64,000 bases of DNA, from assembly GCF_018143015.1 (NCBI RefSeq), contig NC_054741.1:54327048-54391047 (forward strand), written 5' to 3'. Within the stretch, counting starts at the first letter, position 1, and each line of letters begins with the position of its first letter. Below are positions 37,001-46,511 of this stretch, in pieces. Below the pieces are notes generated by a model that made no database searches, had not been told where the DNA came from, and was given only the letters and a program-made list of their open reading frames with translations. Origin of the DNA: Lytechinus variegatus (Eukaryota; Echinodermata; Echinoidea; Temnopleuroida; Toxopneustidae). A program made the position numbers and the translations under genes.

Positions 37001-39910
37001 TTTTTACACAAACATGCATGTTTAAAAATATGAAACAATGATTTTATCTTAGTAATAACATAATAAGAAAAAGGAAGTGGGTACATGACATCAGCCCCTC
37101 TTACATGTTCATGCTATCATGTATACAATTGATTTCACAAAATATTGCCAAAAACTTGGAAAGTCAATAAATTCATTATTGTTAAAATCAGATTTTGATG
37201 AAATTTTCACCATTTTGCTCATTGAATTGTAATTCATTTTTTTTAATGCTTGTATTTTTTTTTTGCCTGGAGTACCCCTTTAATGTATTAGTAATGAACG
37301 GGAACATGTTTCTTTATGCCATTGAAAGGTAATTAATAGCTTTTGATTTCTTTGTTTTACCCTTGTCCAGTCATTCTTCAAAAACCAGACACCAATGAGG
37401 GCAAGACAGAGGAAAAGGTTGATACACAGGACACTGCAGAAGATCCCAATCATAACAAAGACAAGGAATGTCCTGATATAGGAGAGAATGAGAAAGAGAA
37501 AGAAAGAGACAACCTGGCCTTGTGGGATGGAGATCCTCCACCTGTGGAAAATGAAGAGGAACCCTTGGTACCACCACCACCAGAGGAACATGAGTGCAGC
37601 ATTTGCCATGCTGTTCTGACCAGCTTATGGGAACTTGACCTACATGAACTGAACCGATGCAGCAGTGAAACTCCTCCTCCTGGAAGACCTGCAAAGAAAC
37701 AGAAGGAGCCTGAAATAACCAGCGTGTCTTCTGACGAGCAGGATCCTGATTTGAAATCTCCGGCGAAATCTTCTGTGCCAGAGAAAAAGAAACGCGGAAG
37801 ACCTCGAAAGAATGTCGTTTCCCCCCTTGTACCGCCACAGGAGGTACAAGGAAGCGCCAAGAGAAAGAGGGGCCGTCCTAGAAAAAGCGACACTTTTGTC
37901 GCAGAGGAGGAAAGCATGGTGAAAAAGAGGAGAGGACGACCTTCTAAGAAGGACTCCATAGATAAAAAACAGGAATCCAGTAAAAAAGATGTACCAGTAT
38001 TAGCAAACAAACATCGCGAGGAGAGTCTGTCGAAACTAGAGAAGCCACACACCATCCAACTACCAAAGCCTAAGTTGCATACCCTTCACGTACGCCTCAA
38101 TAAGCTGCAGGAAACTAGAAGCAAGCGAAAAAGGAGACTGCCTCAGAAGCTTAGGGAGGTACTTGGGGAAGAAGAAATGACAGAGAAGGAAGTTAAATCA
38201 GTTGTAGAACCTGATGATGCTGATCTAGAAGTGGCTGATCCAGAAGAGACTGGTACCAAAGATGTTAGTCCAGAAGACTGTGGTCCTGAGAAGGATGAGG
38301 AATCAGGGGAGGACCCAGTCGAGGAAGATGAAAGGAAGGTAGATGACATCAAAGATGGCCAAAAGAAGGATGGCCCAGCAGAGGAAGACCAAGTAAAGAA
38401 TGATGCCCCAGCAAGGGATGATGACCCCGTAAAAGGTGATGTTCTGAATGATGATCAAGGAATCAAAGAAGGGCTAGGTGAAGCGGAAGCTGGTCATCCT
38501 TCAGAAGTGAATGAAATGGAATCTGAAGTCCAAAATGTTCCTTTTGGTAACTTGAAGGAACATATGAATGATGTAGACGTACAGGAAATGCATGGAGACG
38601 ACGATGGTTCAGATAAAAGTGGAGAGAAGATATATTCATGCAGGACATGTGGCAAAAGCTTCAGGCAAGTTGCTTCCTTTAGAGCGCATCTTATTATGCA
38701 TCGCAACAAAGCCGCAAACTCCAAGTTTGAGAGTGATGTATTGCCCAAGGCAGACGGAAAATCACATCAGAAAAGAACTTATCCCTGTGAATTCTGTGGC
38801 AAGGTATTTTCAGAGATGTACCATTACAAGAGGCATAAAAACAATGTTCACACCAAAGAGGTGTCCTACCCATGTACACTTTGTGACAGGGTTTTCTTTA
38901 CGAAAAGTCGACTCAAAGACCACATGGTGACACATTCTGGTAAGAAGGATGTTGCTTGTGATATGTGTGATTTGATGTTCTTCCTACCTAGCCAACTGAA
39001 GATACACAAGAAAACAGTCCATGTAGAAGGGAAGCCATACCTCTGTGACCTATGTGGGTCTAGCTTCAAAGCCAAGGGAATCTTAAAACAGCATCATCTA
39101 ACTGTTCATACAGACATCAAGAAATTCCCTTGCAGACAGTGCGGTAAGCCATTTTCCCGCTCATCCCTGCGCAACCAGCACGAGAAGGTCCATTCAGGGC
39201 TGAATCCCTATCCATGTGAGTACTGTGGTAAAGGTTTCCGAGACAAGTTTAAACTCAGAGTGCATGTCAACTGGCATTTGGGTATCCACCCATTTGCTTG
39301 TGACGTCTGTGGAAAGACTTTCCTTGTAAAAGGCAACCTCACCAAGCACATGCGCGTCCACACTGGAGAGCGTCCGTACGTCTGTCAGAAGTGTGGCCGT
39401 GGTTGCGTTGACTCCTCCCAGCTCAAGAAGCACATGTCACAGGCTCACCAGATCCAAGTTGACAGGATACTCACTAAAGGTCCTGGACGCCCTGATGGAG
39501 ATCTTCCATCTACCCGACGGAAGAAAAAGCAGGACGACCCGCTGGTCCCACTCCCAGGGGGTTTAAGTGCAGATGCAGAGGAGACCCAAGCATATACCAT
39601 TGCAACAGACGCATTAATTGAAATTTCTCAACAGCTAGCCGATATGAGTAACACTGTACAAGTTCCTGTGGGAAGTGGAAATTTGATGATTGATGCTAAG
39701 GCTAATGATGGACAAACTCCTATACACCAGCAAGGAGAGAACAGTGTCGTGCCTTCCCATGTAACCAATGTTGTGTCAACTACTGAAGCCTCATCCGATG
39801 CAGCTATCATTCCTGTAATGATTCAAGTTGCAGATCAGCCAAATCAAGTCACAGTTCCTGTTACACAGAGCATAGGTGACTTTCAGTCACTAGAGCTTAT
39901 CACTCTATAA
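28062..39910 (+). CDS. AT-hook and C2H2 zinc-finger protein, four coding exons
   Basis: Exons 28062-28200, 33151-33273, 34074-34169 and 37371-39910 join in frame (all phase 1) into 965 residues. Residues 1-120 form an unrecognised, probably helical N-terminal region (QLTARQIQQLAW, KQVIEKLYQQSA, EQFAVANFLLQIGALQF). Residue about 194 starts a lone C2H2/C2HC-like finger (CSIC ... HELNRC). Three AT-hooks follow at about 260, 285 and 306 (KKRGRPRKN, RKRGRPRKS, KRRGRPSKK), then an acidic, lysine-rich linker. Nine tandem C2H2 fingers span about 541-812; one reads CDVCGKTFLVKGNLTKHMRVH with the HTGERPY linker after it. The tail is acidic and Val/Gln-rich, ending DFQSLELITL. Likely a nuclear DNA-binding transcription factor. 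Linkers match TGEKP only once, so binding specificity is hard to guess. No specific orthologue recognised. The stop codon lies within a 71-bp tandem repeat. Confidence 0.9.
28530..28640 (+). repeat. GGTGGCCC repeat with hairpin
   Basis: ggtggcccgttcgggccacc forms a 9-bp-arm hairpin, with further ggtggccc copies at about 28600 and 28622 after T-rich spacers. It lies in intron 1 of the zinc-finger gene. Confidence 0.6.
28641..30080. other. Intron 1 of the zinc-finger gene, no element recognised
   Basis: AT-rich, with a strongly A-rich plus strand at 29090-29450. The minus-strand frame at 29097-29303 is F/L-rich and a composition artefact. Confidence 0.4.
30084..30173. repeat. Perfect inverted repeat, 42-bp arms, 6-base loop
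   Basis: The left arm 30084-30125 starts gctgcatatcatgtacgcgt. The right arm 30132-30173 is its exact complement. The loop is ccttga. The arms include the repeated word tttaagtgtgacctaag. Weaker pairing continues a few bases outward. It lies in intron 1 of the zinc-finger gene. Confidence 0.95.
30228..30285 (+). repeat. Two-copy 28-bp tandem repeat
   Basis: acttacatgtaagtgcgact followed by caaactc is present twice in succession. Each unit contains the palindrome cttacatgtaag. Confidence 0.8.
31185..32592. mobile_element. Fold-back element with about 270-bp inverted arms
   Basis: The left arm, about 31185-31455, contains aatggctgcctgat, caataaagtcaactttcaag, gcccacttaaataaagggtg and tagaggcgagtgtttt. 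The right arm, about 32330-32592, carries the complement of the same blocks in reverse order. Between them lie about 870 bases of non-coding sequence, including a G-run (31679), a TCTC microsatellite (31768) and a second G-run (32080). Arms are roughly 80-85% alike by eye, so the element is old. Intron 1 of the zinc-finger gene. Confidence 0.7.
32761..33030. mobile_element. MITE, CATATTCTGAAGTCGGG family, copy 1
   Basis: Starts ccatattctgaagtcgggtt and ends aacctgacttcagaatacgg, its complement. The middle (aatcattcataattatctag, ccatcgatgaatcaggaaag) is shared with 49736-50047. It ends about 120 bases before exon 2 of the zinc-finger gene. Confidence 0.7.
34736..36182. mobile_element. TTAA-flanked palindromic MITE carrying a nested insertion
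   Basis: Ends aggacaagtccacc and ggtggacttgacct are inverted repeats with one mismatch, bounded by TTAA at 34732-34735 and 36183-36186. The arms share actgaaaatttcatcaaaat, gaaagttatgac and ttatatgcac with copies at 23950 and about 58900. Without the insertion it would be about 600 bp. Intron 3 of the zinc-finger gene. Confidence 0.8.
35187..36029. mobile_element. Nested non-autonomous DNA transposon, 843 bp, 7-bp target duplication
   Basis: Inserted in the TTAA element. The ends catggacctatcgcacatgg and, reversed, catggacctattacgaatgg form about 30-bp inverted repeats. gttcatg at 35180-35186 is repeated exactly at 36030-36036. Subterminal words such as tttgggccaaagaccgtc and gaccgtctttggtcgaaag recur. 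GC content is clearly higher than the host. No open frame. Superfamily not assigned. Confidence 0.8.
36189..36429. mobile_element. Palindromic MITE (GGTCCGTATTCTCAAAAGAG)
   Basis: The left arm ggtccgtattctcaaaagag and onward through ccatggtacaaaac is matched by its complement ending ctcttttgagagtacgggcc. It abuts the preceding TTAA element with three bases between them. Confidence 0.7.
36710..37280. mobile_element. TTAA-type MITE, family 1, diverged copy
   Basis: The right end ttgcctggagtaccccttta followed by a resembles the right end of the element at 1084-1683. The left end near 36710 (aggggtatttcagactg) is diverged. It contains gaatatttattgag, atgtctccacttat and other shared blocks. It ends about 90 bases before the large zinc-finger exon. 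Confidence 0.5.
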
Positions 39911-40300
39911 ATGTTGAATGAAATGTCACACTGAGGATGAGTTACTTTTAATTACTAGAGCTTGTCACTCTATAAATGTTGAATGATGGGTCTATGTCAC
40001 ACTGAGCATGAGTTACTTTCAATCACTAGAGCTTGTCACTCTATAAATGTTGAATGATGGGTCCATGTCACACTGAGTATGAGTTAATACTTTCAATCAC
40101 TAGAGCTTGTCACTCTATAAATGTTGAATGATGGGTCCATGTCACACTGAGTATGAGTTACTTTCAATCACTAGAGCTTGTCACTCTAAATGTTGAATGA
40201 TGGGCCTATGTCATATTTAGCATAGCTAACTTTCAATCAGTATAACATTACTGTAGAGATGTTGAACAATGGGTCAAGTCAACAGTACTGATTATAAGTT
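39880..40300 (+). repeat. About 71-bp tandem array spanning the zinc-finger stop codon
   Basis: About six units of ctttcaatcactagagcttg, tcactctataaatgttgaat, gatgggtccatgtcacactgag. The first contains the last codons and TAA of the zinc-finger gene; the others extend into its 3' UTR. Units 2-4 are nearly identical; the outer ones are diverged. Confidence 0.9.
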
Positions 40301-40324
40301 ACAGGTATGGCTGTCAATCACTAG

Positions 40325-40630
40325 AGCACCATGATGTAGTGGTTCTGGTTCCAGTCTTTTGATCAGAGGATCATGGGTTCAAATCCCACTCCAGGGGGCT
40401 GTTTCATAAAGCTGCTCATAAGTTAAGAATGAATTTAAAAACGACTGGTAACCCATTCTTGTAAAGGATATTCACCATTAAATGTTCATTGGTGATTATT
40501 TAATGCATAAGAAAGGTTCACCAGTCATTCTTAAAGTCGCTCTTAACTTATGGTCAACTTTATGAAACGGCCCCCTGGTGAGGTAAATTGGGACCTGACA
40601 AGAATTTATTTCTTGTAACACAGGCCGCCC
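40325..40630 (+). mobile_element. tRNA-derived SINE interrupted by a MITE
   Basis: The box A-like gatgtagtggt and box B ggttcaaatcc (about 40376) head a body that resumes after the insertion with gaggtaaattgggacctgac and aagaatttatttcttg. The same order without the insertion is seen at 17206-17465 (minus). The interruption is the palindromic MITE at 40395-40575. Confidence 0.7.
40395..40575. mobile_element. Palindromic MITE, GGGGGCTGTTTCATAAAGC family, copy 1
   Basis: Left gggggctgtttcataaagct; right aactttatgaaacggccccc. The inner arms share taagaatgaatttaaaaacg / cattcttaaagtcgctctta. Inserted in a SINE. Confidence 0.75.
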
Positions 40631-40636
40631 ATCTGG

Positions 40637-40785
40637 GACAGTCGCAGAAAGAGTTGCGTTTAAAGCAACTCAAAATACCAAGCGCAAGTGTCGAATGCAT
40701 GCTTTGATTGGTTGTAAATCAAGTTTCGCATGATTTCTAGTGTTACGTTTGATCATAACTCTTTCTGTAATGGGACCCGGCTCTT
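40637..40785. mobile_element. Palindromic MITE, TGCAGAAAGAGTTGCG family, diverged copy
   Basis: cgcagaaagagttgcgttta at the left and cataactctttctgtaatgg at the right are complements; ccaatca-type central words are shared with 49110-49255. Fragments of the same family lie near 33640-33750 and 43375-43440. Confidence 0.6.
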
Positions 40786-41101
40786 CTAAAGTTAGGGTGA
40801 ATACTGTATGTTGCATAATTGTAGAGAGCTTTTAAAATACTATCTATGGTATGCTGGTATGATTGGTATTGTTATGAACATGACCTGTAATCTGAACTCG
40901 CGGTTAACTTGGTTAACTATTGGAAGACAAATGTGACACAAATCTATATACAATCAAACCTGTGTTAACGGCCACCTGCCTATAGTATACAACCAATAAA
41001 ACTTTCTTCCCATGAAGGCAGATTGTGTGTATAGGAACCTGTCTCTAGCAGTCATCTGTCTATAAAGGCCACATTTTGTGTTTCCTTTGAGTGGCCACTA
41101 A

Positions 41102-41504
41102 AGAGTACCGAAGCGATGACGTCAGTTGTCATGGTGTCATGGTGGCCTGGTTCTAAACAAATGAGCCCCGGGGGCAGTTTCATAAAGCTGTTCGTAGGTT
41201 AGGAGCAACTTTAAGAACGACTGGTGATCCTTTCTTACGTGCTAAACCATCACCAATTTATTATACCATTTACCATGACAAAGGATCACCAGTGATTGTC
41301 AAAGTCGTTCTTAAAATAAGAACAGCTTTATGAAATGGCACCCTGTTATAACTCTCAGAATGATTGTAACAACTAACAACCAGGGACAAAACACATCACC
41401 ATTTTGCAAATACAAACGTGTATAGATGATCGTGCAGCTGCGACTCGCTCAAGAACCAGCCGGTTCGTTGTCATGACATCATGACGTCACATTTCAGTAC
41501 TCTA
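41102..41504. mobile_element. Palindromic MITE (GAGTACTGAAG family) carrying a nested MITE
   Basis: Left agagtaccgaagcgatgacg; right cgtcacatttcagtactct. The family also has a copy at 15049-15288. The element at 41170-41343 sits inside it. Confidence 0.65.
41170..41343. mobile_element. Palindromic MITE, GGGGGCAGTTTCATAAAGC family, copy 2 (nested)
   Basis: Left gggggcagtttcataaagct; right aacagctttatgaaatggca. It shares inner words aacgactggtgatcc / ggatcaccagt with the copy at 40395-40575. Confidence 0.75.
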
Positions 41505-42144
41505 TAGACACATTATCTGTAGATGATCAAACTGTTATCTCCTTTGGCACTGAAATCATTAAAAAAACTGTCTAGTTATGTTCTACATGTTCAATAATAT
41601 TCTTCACCAGTTAAGAAAAAGAGCCCAAGGAACATACAGTCTAACAGATTTTTAAACAAGTTTAGTTTCCCATAATTTCAGCCAAGACCTTTAGTTTCCC
41701 ATAATTTCAGCCAAGACCTAGACCATGAATAAACCAGAGTTCTGCATTGGGCAAATGGGTGACAATATTCTCAGCATTTATTTAAAAAGTTTGTTATGTA
41801 AGCCAATTGACCTTGTAGGATAGCAAGATACAATGCAAAATTATTTCTATGACATGGTTTTCAATCGTAGGACTTGAATTACAATTGTCCAATCTGTGGT
41901 ATATTCTAATTTACAGGGTCTTGGAGCTTCTTGTTATGGTTTTCCATTATGTATGAAGGACTTTGACATGTTATTGTGTGCCTATGTCATTATCACAACC
42001 ATTTTCATTCCAATCAGCTAGAGTTGAAATATGGTGTTTGTAGTTGAAAGTTATTCTTGCTGATGAGAAATGTGGTTGCAAAGATTGATTTCAAAATCTG
42101 ATTAGGGTCAAACTTGGTCTACTTTGTTTTGACACCAGGGGGAA
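41505..42144. other. Non-coding, zinc-finger 3' flank
   Basis: Contains a direct duplication of tttagtttcccataatttca (about 41660-41715). An AATAAA at about 41728 is a possible polyadenylation signal. No gene seen. Confidence 0.35.
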
Positions 42145-42553
42145 TTTGTGGTTTAATGCCAATTCGTCCAATTGCCAATTCGTCTACTATCATTTGGTCA
42201 CTATCAGTTCATCCTCTCACCACATGGTCTACTTTCGTTCAGTCTAATGCCATTCCATCTAATAACCAGTTGGTCCAATAGCCATTTAGTCCATACACCA
42301 TTTGGTCTATTTAAACTAAAGTGTTATTTGTGCAAAATGAAGGAAAAGAAAATGGGTATTAGACCAACTGGTTATTAGACGAAATGGTAGTAGATAAACT
42401 GGTGATTAGACAAAGTGATGATTGGACCGAATGGTTATTGGACAAAGAGGTCGTTAGATGAAAAGTTGGACAGAATGGCATTAGACTAAATAAAGGTAGA
42501 CCATGTGGTGAGTGGACAAGTTGGCAGTGGACGAATTGGCAATTTACCAAATT
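42145..42553. mobile_element. Palindromic element of quasi-periodic GGTC/GACC units, copy 2
   Basis: The left half repeats gccaattcgtcca, ccatttggtc and ccagttggtccaat. The right half is the inverse, ending gtggacgaattggcaattta. The unit period is about 20-25 bases. Same design as 15335-15915. Confidence 0.65.
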
Positions 42554-42671
42554 TGTTGGTACTAGTATCCTTTTCTATGCCCAAGAACATGTTCCAGTCA
42601 TTTCCAAAGTCATTTCCAACTAATAAACAGATCCACGAATTACCCCCTCATTACATTAAACTCAAATGATT

Positions 42672-43284
42672 AAAGGGGAATCAAGCCTTGGTCATAAAAT
42701 GTGGTTTTGGAAAGGAGAAAAACAGAATGTTGAAGTTTGAAATAAATCAGAATGTTGAAAGTTTGAAATAAATCAGACAAACAATAAGAAAGTTATGGCT
42801 GCTTTAAAATTGAGTTTCCTAAGACCATGTAGGTTTCAAATGGGCAACTGGGTTGGTAAATTATGGCAAGGGGCAAGGACAACTTTCCCATAGGCCATGT
42901 ACTTAAGTATCGGGGGGGGGGGGGTTGTGGTTTTCTCCCATGTACCCATTCCCCTGGGACAGTAATCTAAATATAACCCAGGTAGTATATTGTTTTATGT
43001 ACTCATGAAAGAAAAATATAATTTTAAATAAAATTTGGAAAAAATGACATTTTAGCCATTTCGTGTATTGGAGTACATGGAAGACTAGTTCTTGCCTTAC
43101 ATCACTATGACATCACATATGCAGCCAATTTGAAGTCTCCATTGATATAGTGATTACCAATATCTACAGCTTTTAAAAATTCATTTTTGTTTGTCTGATA
43201 TTGTTCGAACTTCTACCTATCAACTTGTCTGGTTTTTCTTTTCCCCTAAAAACAAGTTTTTATTTGAGTTGGATTCCCCATTTA
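42672..43284. mobile_element. TTAA-flanked palindromic MITE, family 3
   Basis: Left ttaaaggggaatcaagcc; right ttggattccccatttaa. The middle includes agaaagttatggctgcttta, as in its relatives. A G-run sits at about 42911. Confidence 0.6.
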
Positions 43285-43457
43285 AGTGCATTGCGGTATT
43301 TAGTTGTGTATTTAAATAGATATCAATGGTTTGAAATGCTTGTAGGAGCTCATGCAGAATAAGTAGTAAGACATGTCCAAAAATCAAGCACAATTTAATT
43401 TTGAACCAATCAAAAGGAGTTACATTTGATTTGTTTTACTTGTGTGTAGAAGTTTTG

Positions 43458-43600
43458 ACTCTATCACCTTGTAATGATCAGAGGATTGTGTGTTTGAATC
43501 CCACTGTGGCGCAAGCATCCTCTGGCAAGGCGTAAATTATCACTTTGCCATTTTCCCCAGGTGTTAAGTGGTTACATGGTAGGATGCTATTGCCATTGTT
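43458..43600 (+). mobile_element. tRNA-derived SINE, partial
   Basis: Box B-like gtttgaatcccactg (about 43491) is followed by ggcaaggcgtaaattatcac, the body seen in the other SINE copies. Box A is weak. It is cut at the right by the next MITE. Confidence 0.55.
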
Positions 43601-43838
43601 CGCTACAAAAACCCGGTGTTGATTTAACACCAGCCCAGAGTCTATATATGTCCACACCAGAGAAGTGTTGAAACAATACCAGTTTGGAATCAAACCGATG
43701 CTGTTTTAATACTAATTGGTGTTGTATAAACACCTTGAGGTGTTGGACCAAAACGAAACTGGTGTTGTGTAACTTTTCTGGTGTGGACATGTATAGATTC
43801 CGGGCTAGTGTTAAATCAACACCGGAGTTTTTGCAGTG
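43601..43838. mobile_element. MITE, CACTGCAAAAACTC family, copy 1
   Basis: Left cgctacaaaaacccggtgtt; right caacaccggagtttttgcagtg. Long arms containing gatttaacaccag and tccacaccagagaagtgtt. About 238 bp. Confidence 0.75.
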
Positions 43839-44127
43839 TTGTTGGCTTAGCAGTTAGAAGCATAATTATTGTTCATTGCTCCCCAGGGAGTGGAGATTGT
43901 GCATACATAATGCAATTACCGCGGTAATATTAGTTCTGTAAACTGGTAAACTGCTTAGAGACGTTTCTGATGTGATAAGTACTATTCCAAAGTGGATTAT
44001 TATAATCTTTTTGCAACATATATAGCTATAATAATAATTCACAGGTTTTACCATGCAAGACATGTTTTTGTGTCTCACAGGAAAATAGAAAACGTATCTT
44101 CCAATAATGTAATAACGAAACACTCCA

Positions 44128-44366
44128 CACTGCAAAAACTCTGGTGTTGATTTAACACCAGCCTGGAATCTATATATGTCCACACCAGAGAAGTGTTAAA
44201 CAACACCATTTTCATTTTGGCCTAACACCAGATAGGTGTTTATACAACACCAATTAGTATTAAAACAGCATTGGTTGGATTCCAAACTGGTGTTTCAATA
44301 CTTCTCTGGTGTGGACATATGTAGATTCCGGGCTGGTGTTAAATCAACAGCGGAGTTTTTGCAGTG
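44128..44366. mobile_element. MITE, CACTGCAAAAACTC family, copy 2
   Basis: Left cactgcaaaaactctggtgt; right caacagcggagtttttgcagtg. Arms about 75 bp. Only about 290 bases separate it from copy 1, and the two are similar throughout. Confidence 0.8.
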
Positions 44367-45150
44367 CAGTTGAAAACATAAATGTTTAGGTAGCATGAAT
44401 ATCATTCCTTTCTGATGAGTTTAGCCTCAGAAAAAACAATGTGTCTTGGACAAACTCATGATTTTACCAGTGGCTCAAACAACATTAGATTTATTACTGG
44501 TACGTGACATCTAATGTTATTTTGGTGAGGTGAATAATGCAATATGTGCGCTCACCATGCATGTGATTATTGTTGATTCTGCTTTTTGCACTGTGTATCA
44601 TGCCAATTCAATGAGGACATCTATGTTTAAGACAGATTTGCTTAAAATCAGTAACAATATAACAGTATTATGGTCAGTCACTCTTGCTATGTTGAGCAGT
44701 TATTGAACAAGAATGAATTCACAAAATATTGTGATTGGTATCAGCACTTTTTTTCTGTGAAGATCTAGTGTATGCCCAATTTGTAGAAATGCAATTGCGT
44801 AGATAGGTCAAATAAAAAAGGGGGAGATATAGTTTAACCTCCCATGTTAGTTATATATTTTATCTGTATTATTTTCTTTTTGCTGTATAAATTGTAAAAT
44901 ATGTAAATATTTGAACTTTCAGTCTGCAAAATATAGCATTGGATTACAGACAGCCATTGAAGTGAAATGAATTGCAATTTATTAATTTTGGTCTGTTGCA
45001 GAAAGAGTTGATTACCAAAAAAGAAGAAAGCAATTTGACTTTCTATCACTGAGAAGTGCAAATTTTGAATTTCTGTAATATGGACTTGTGTATTACAAAT
45101 ACAACCCTTTTTGCAAAAGGCCGCAAGAGTGTTGACGTTGCTTTGCTCTA
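44367..45150. other. Non-coding intergenic sequence
   Basis: No gene supported. A fragment of the TGCAGAAAGAGTTG family is visible near 44995-45015. Confidence 0.35.
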
Positions 45151-45720
45151 CCTAAAGGGGTGTTACGGCTGAAAATATTAATAGCTAAATAGATAGAGTA
45201 AAATTCACAGAGCAAATTGCTGAAAATTTCATCAAAATCGGGTAACAAATATCGAAGTTATTGAATTTTACAGTTGCACAATATATTGTAAACAACAGTT
45301 ATATGCACGTCGTAATGTATGAATATCCATTACGTGGCTGATGACGTCACACCCCCACTTTCCCTTTTCTTATGTTATTACATGAAATCATAATTGTTTA
45401 TTTTTTTCACATGTGCATGATATGCCTGCCTTGTGATGAAATAAGTTGCGGCAATGAATAATATAATGCACAAAATCAGTCAATCAAATTATTTCTATTT
45501 TGAGGAAAAAAATGAATAAACCTAATTTCATATAATAAAATTCAAAAGAACAAGTGGGGATATGACATCAGTTTCCTCATTCGATATTCATGCCTAGAAA
45601 TGTTTCACCAGAATAATACATACCTATAAAATGCTGTAACTTTGTTATCCCTTACCCGATTTATATCAAATTTTCAGCGTTTTTAAAATTTTTATTATAT
45701 GTTCAAATCATTGGCCAAAT
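45150..45720. mobile_element. TTAA-type MITE, family 1, diverged copy
   Basis: It shares aaaatattaatagctaaata, gagtaaaattcacagagcaa, acaagtggggatatgacatc and atattcatgcctagaaatgt with 1084-1683. The terminal TTAA sites are not preserved. Confidence 0.55.
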
Positions 45721-46510
45721 TGAATAATCTAAAATGCATTCCCGAAAGAGGACCAAAGTGAATATGAAGAAAAGAAAGTGAGAGTGAATGTGTATTAGAT
45801 TAATGAGAAAGAGGTAAAAGAGAGAGAGGGAGAGAAAGAAAGGGATAGAGAGAGACAGATTGAGGGAAGATAGAGTTTTTTTTTTTGAAGATAAGAAAGT
45901 TGATTTGATTGCTTAAATCTTGAAGATAGTTGTGTCTCGCCACAAAAGAGACCGTGAATTATGGATGATTTATCATAACCTTTCACGGATACAGTGGATA
46001 AATGACCTATTATTTCACTTTTATTCTGAAGATTCATTATTTACGTATGAGCGAGTGAATTTGTAGAAGGGTACCAAAAAGTCACTTGGAGGGTGGTGTA
46101 TTAATGTCAAAAAAGAGAATCTCGTGATCATGAGTTTACCTCAATTTGTGAAAGCGGTCACGAAATAACGAAAGTTATTTTTGTTTAGAAAAGTGATTGG
46201 CTGCAGATGGCGTTTCATAGGCTAGTTGTGAGTTGTTAGTTATATAACACGTATTGTCATAAAGTCTTTTAACCTCGTTGGTCGGGAATCCGATACTATC
46301 CATGAAACTCATTTGTTTAATGATCAACTGTCGAAATACAAGCATTATTTCAAAGATAGTGAAATCTGTCATTTCCATACAATTTTCTGCACTTGACGTA
46401 TTACACAGCAGACTTCTTCTTGAAATTCAATTACCCCCGTCTTTGGAATCCTTTATTTTTAAATTGCTTTACTTACTCATGCGGAAGAAAAAATGAAGAA
46501 AACTGTGTTT
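45721..46510. other. Non-coding flank of the LINE
   Basis: Purine-rich GAGA stretch at 45770-45880. Frames at 46175-46496 have no domain; they lie just 5' of the LINE truncation point. Confidence 0.35.
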
Positions 46511-46511
46511 T

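Noticed and set aside
37280-39810. Many minus-strand frames opposite the zinc-finger exon.
   Set aside because: Shadows of the plus-strand coding exon, which has nine well-formed C2H2 fingers.
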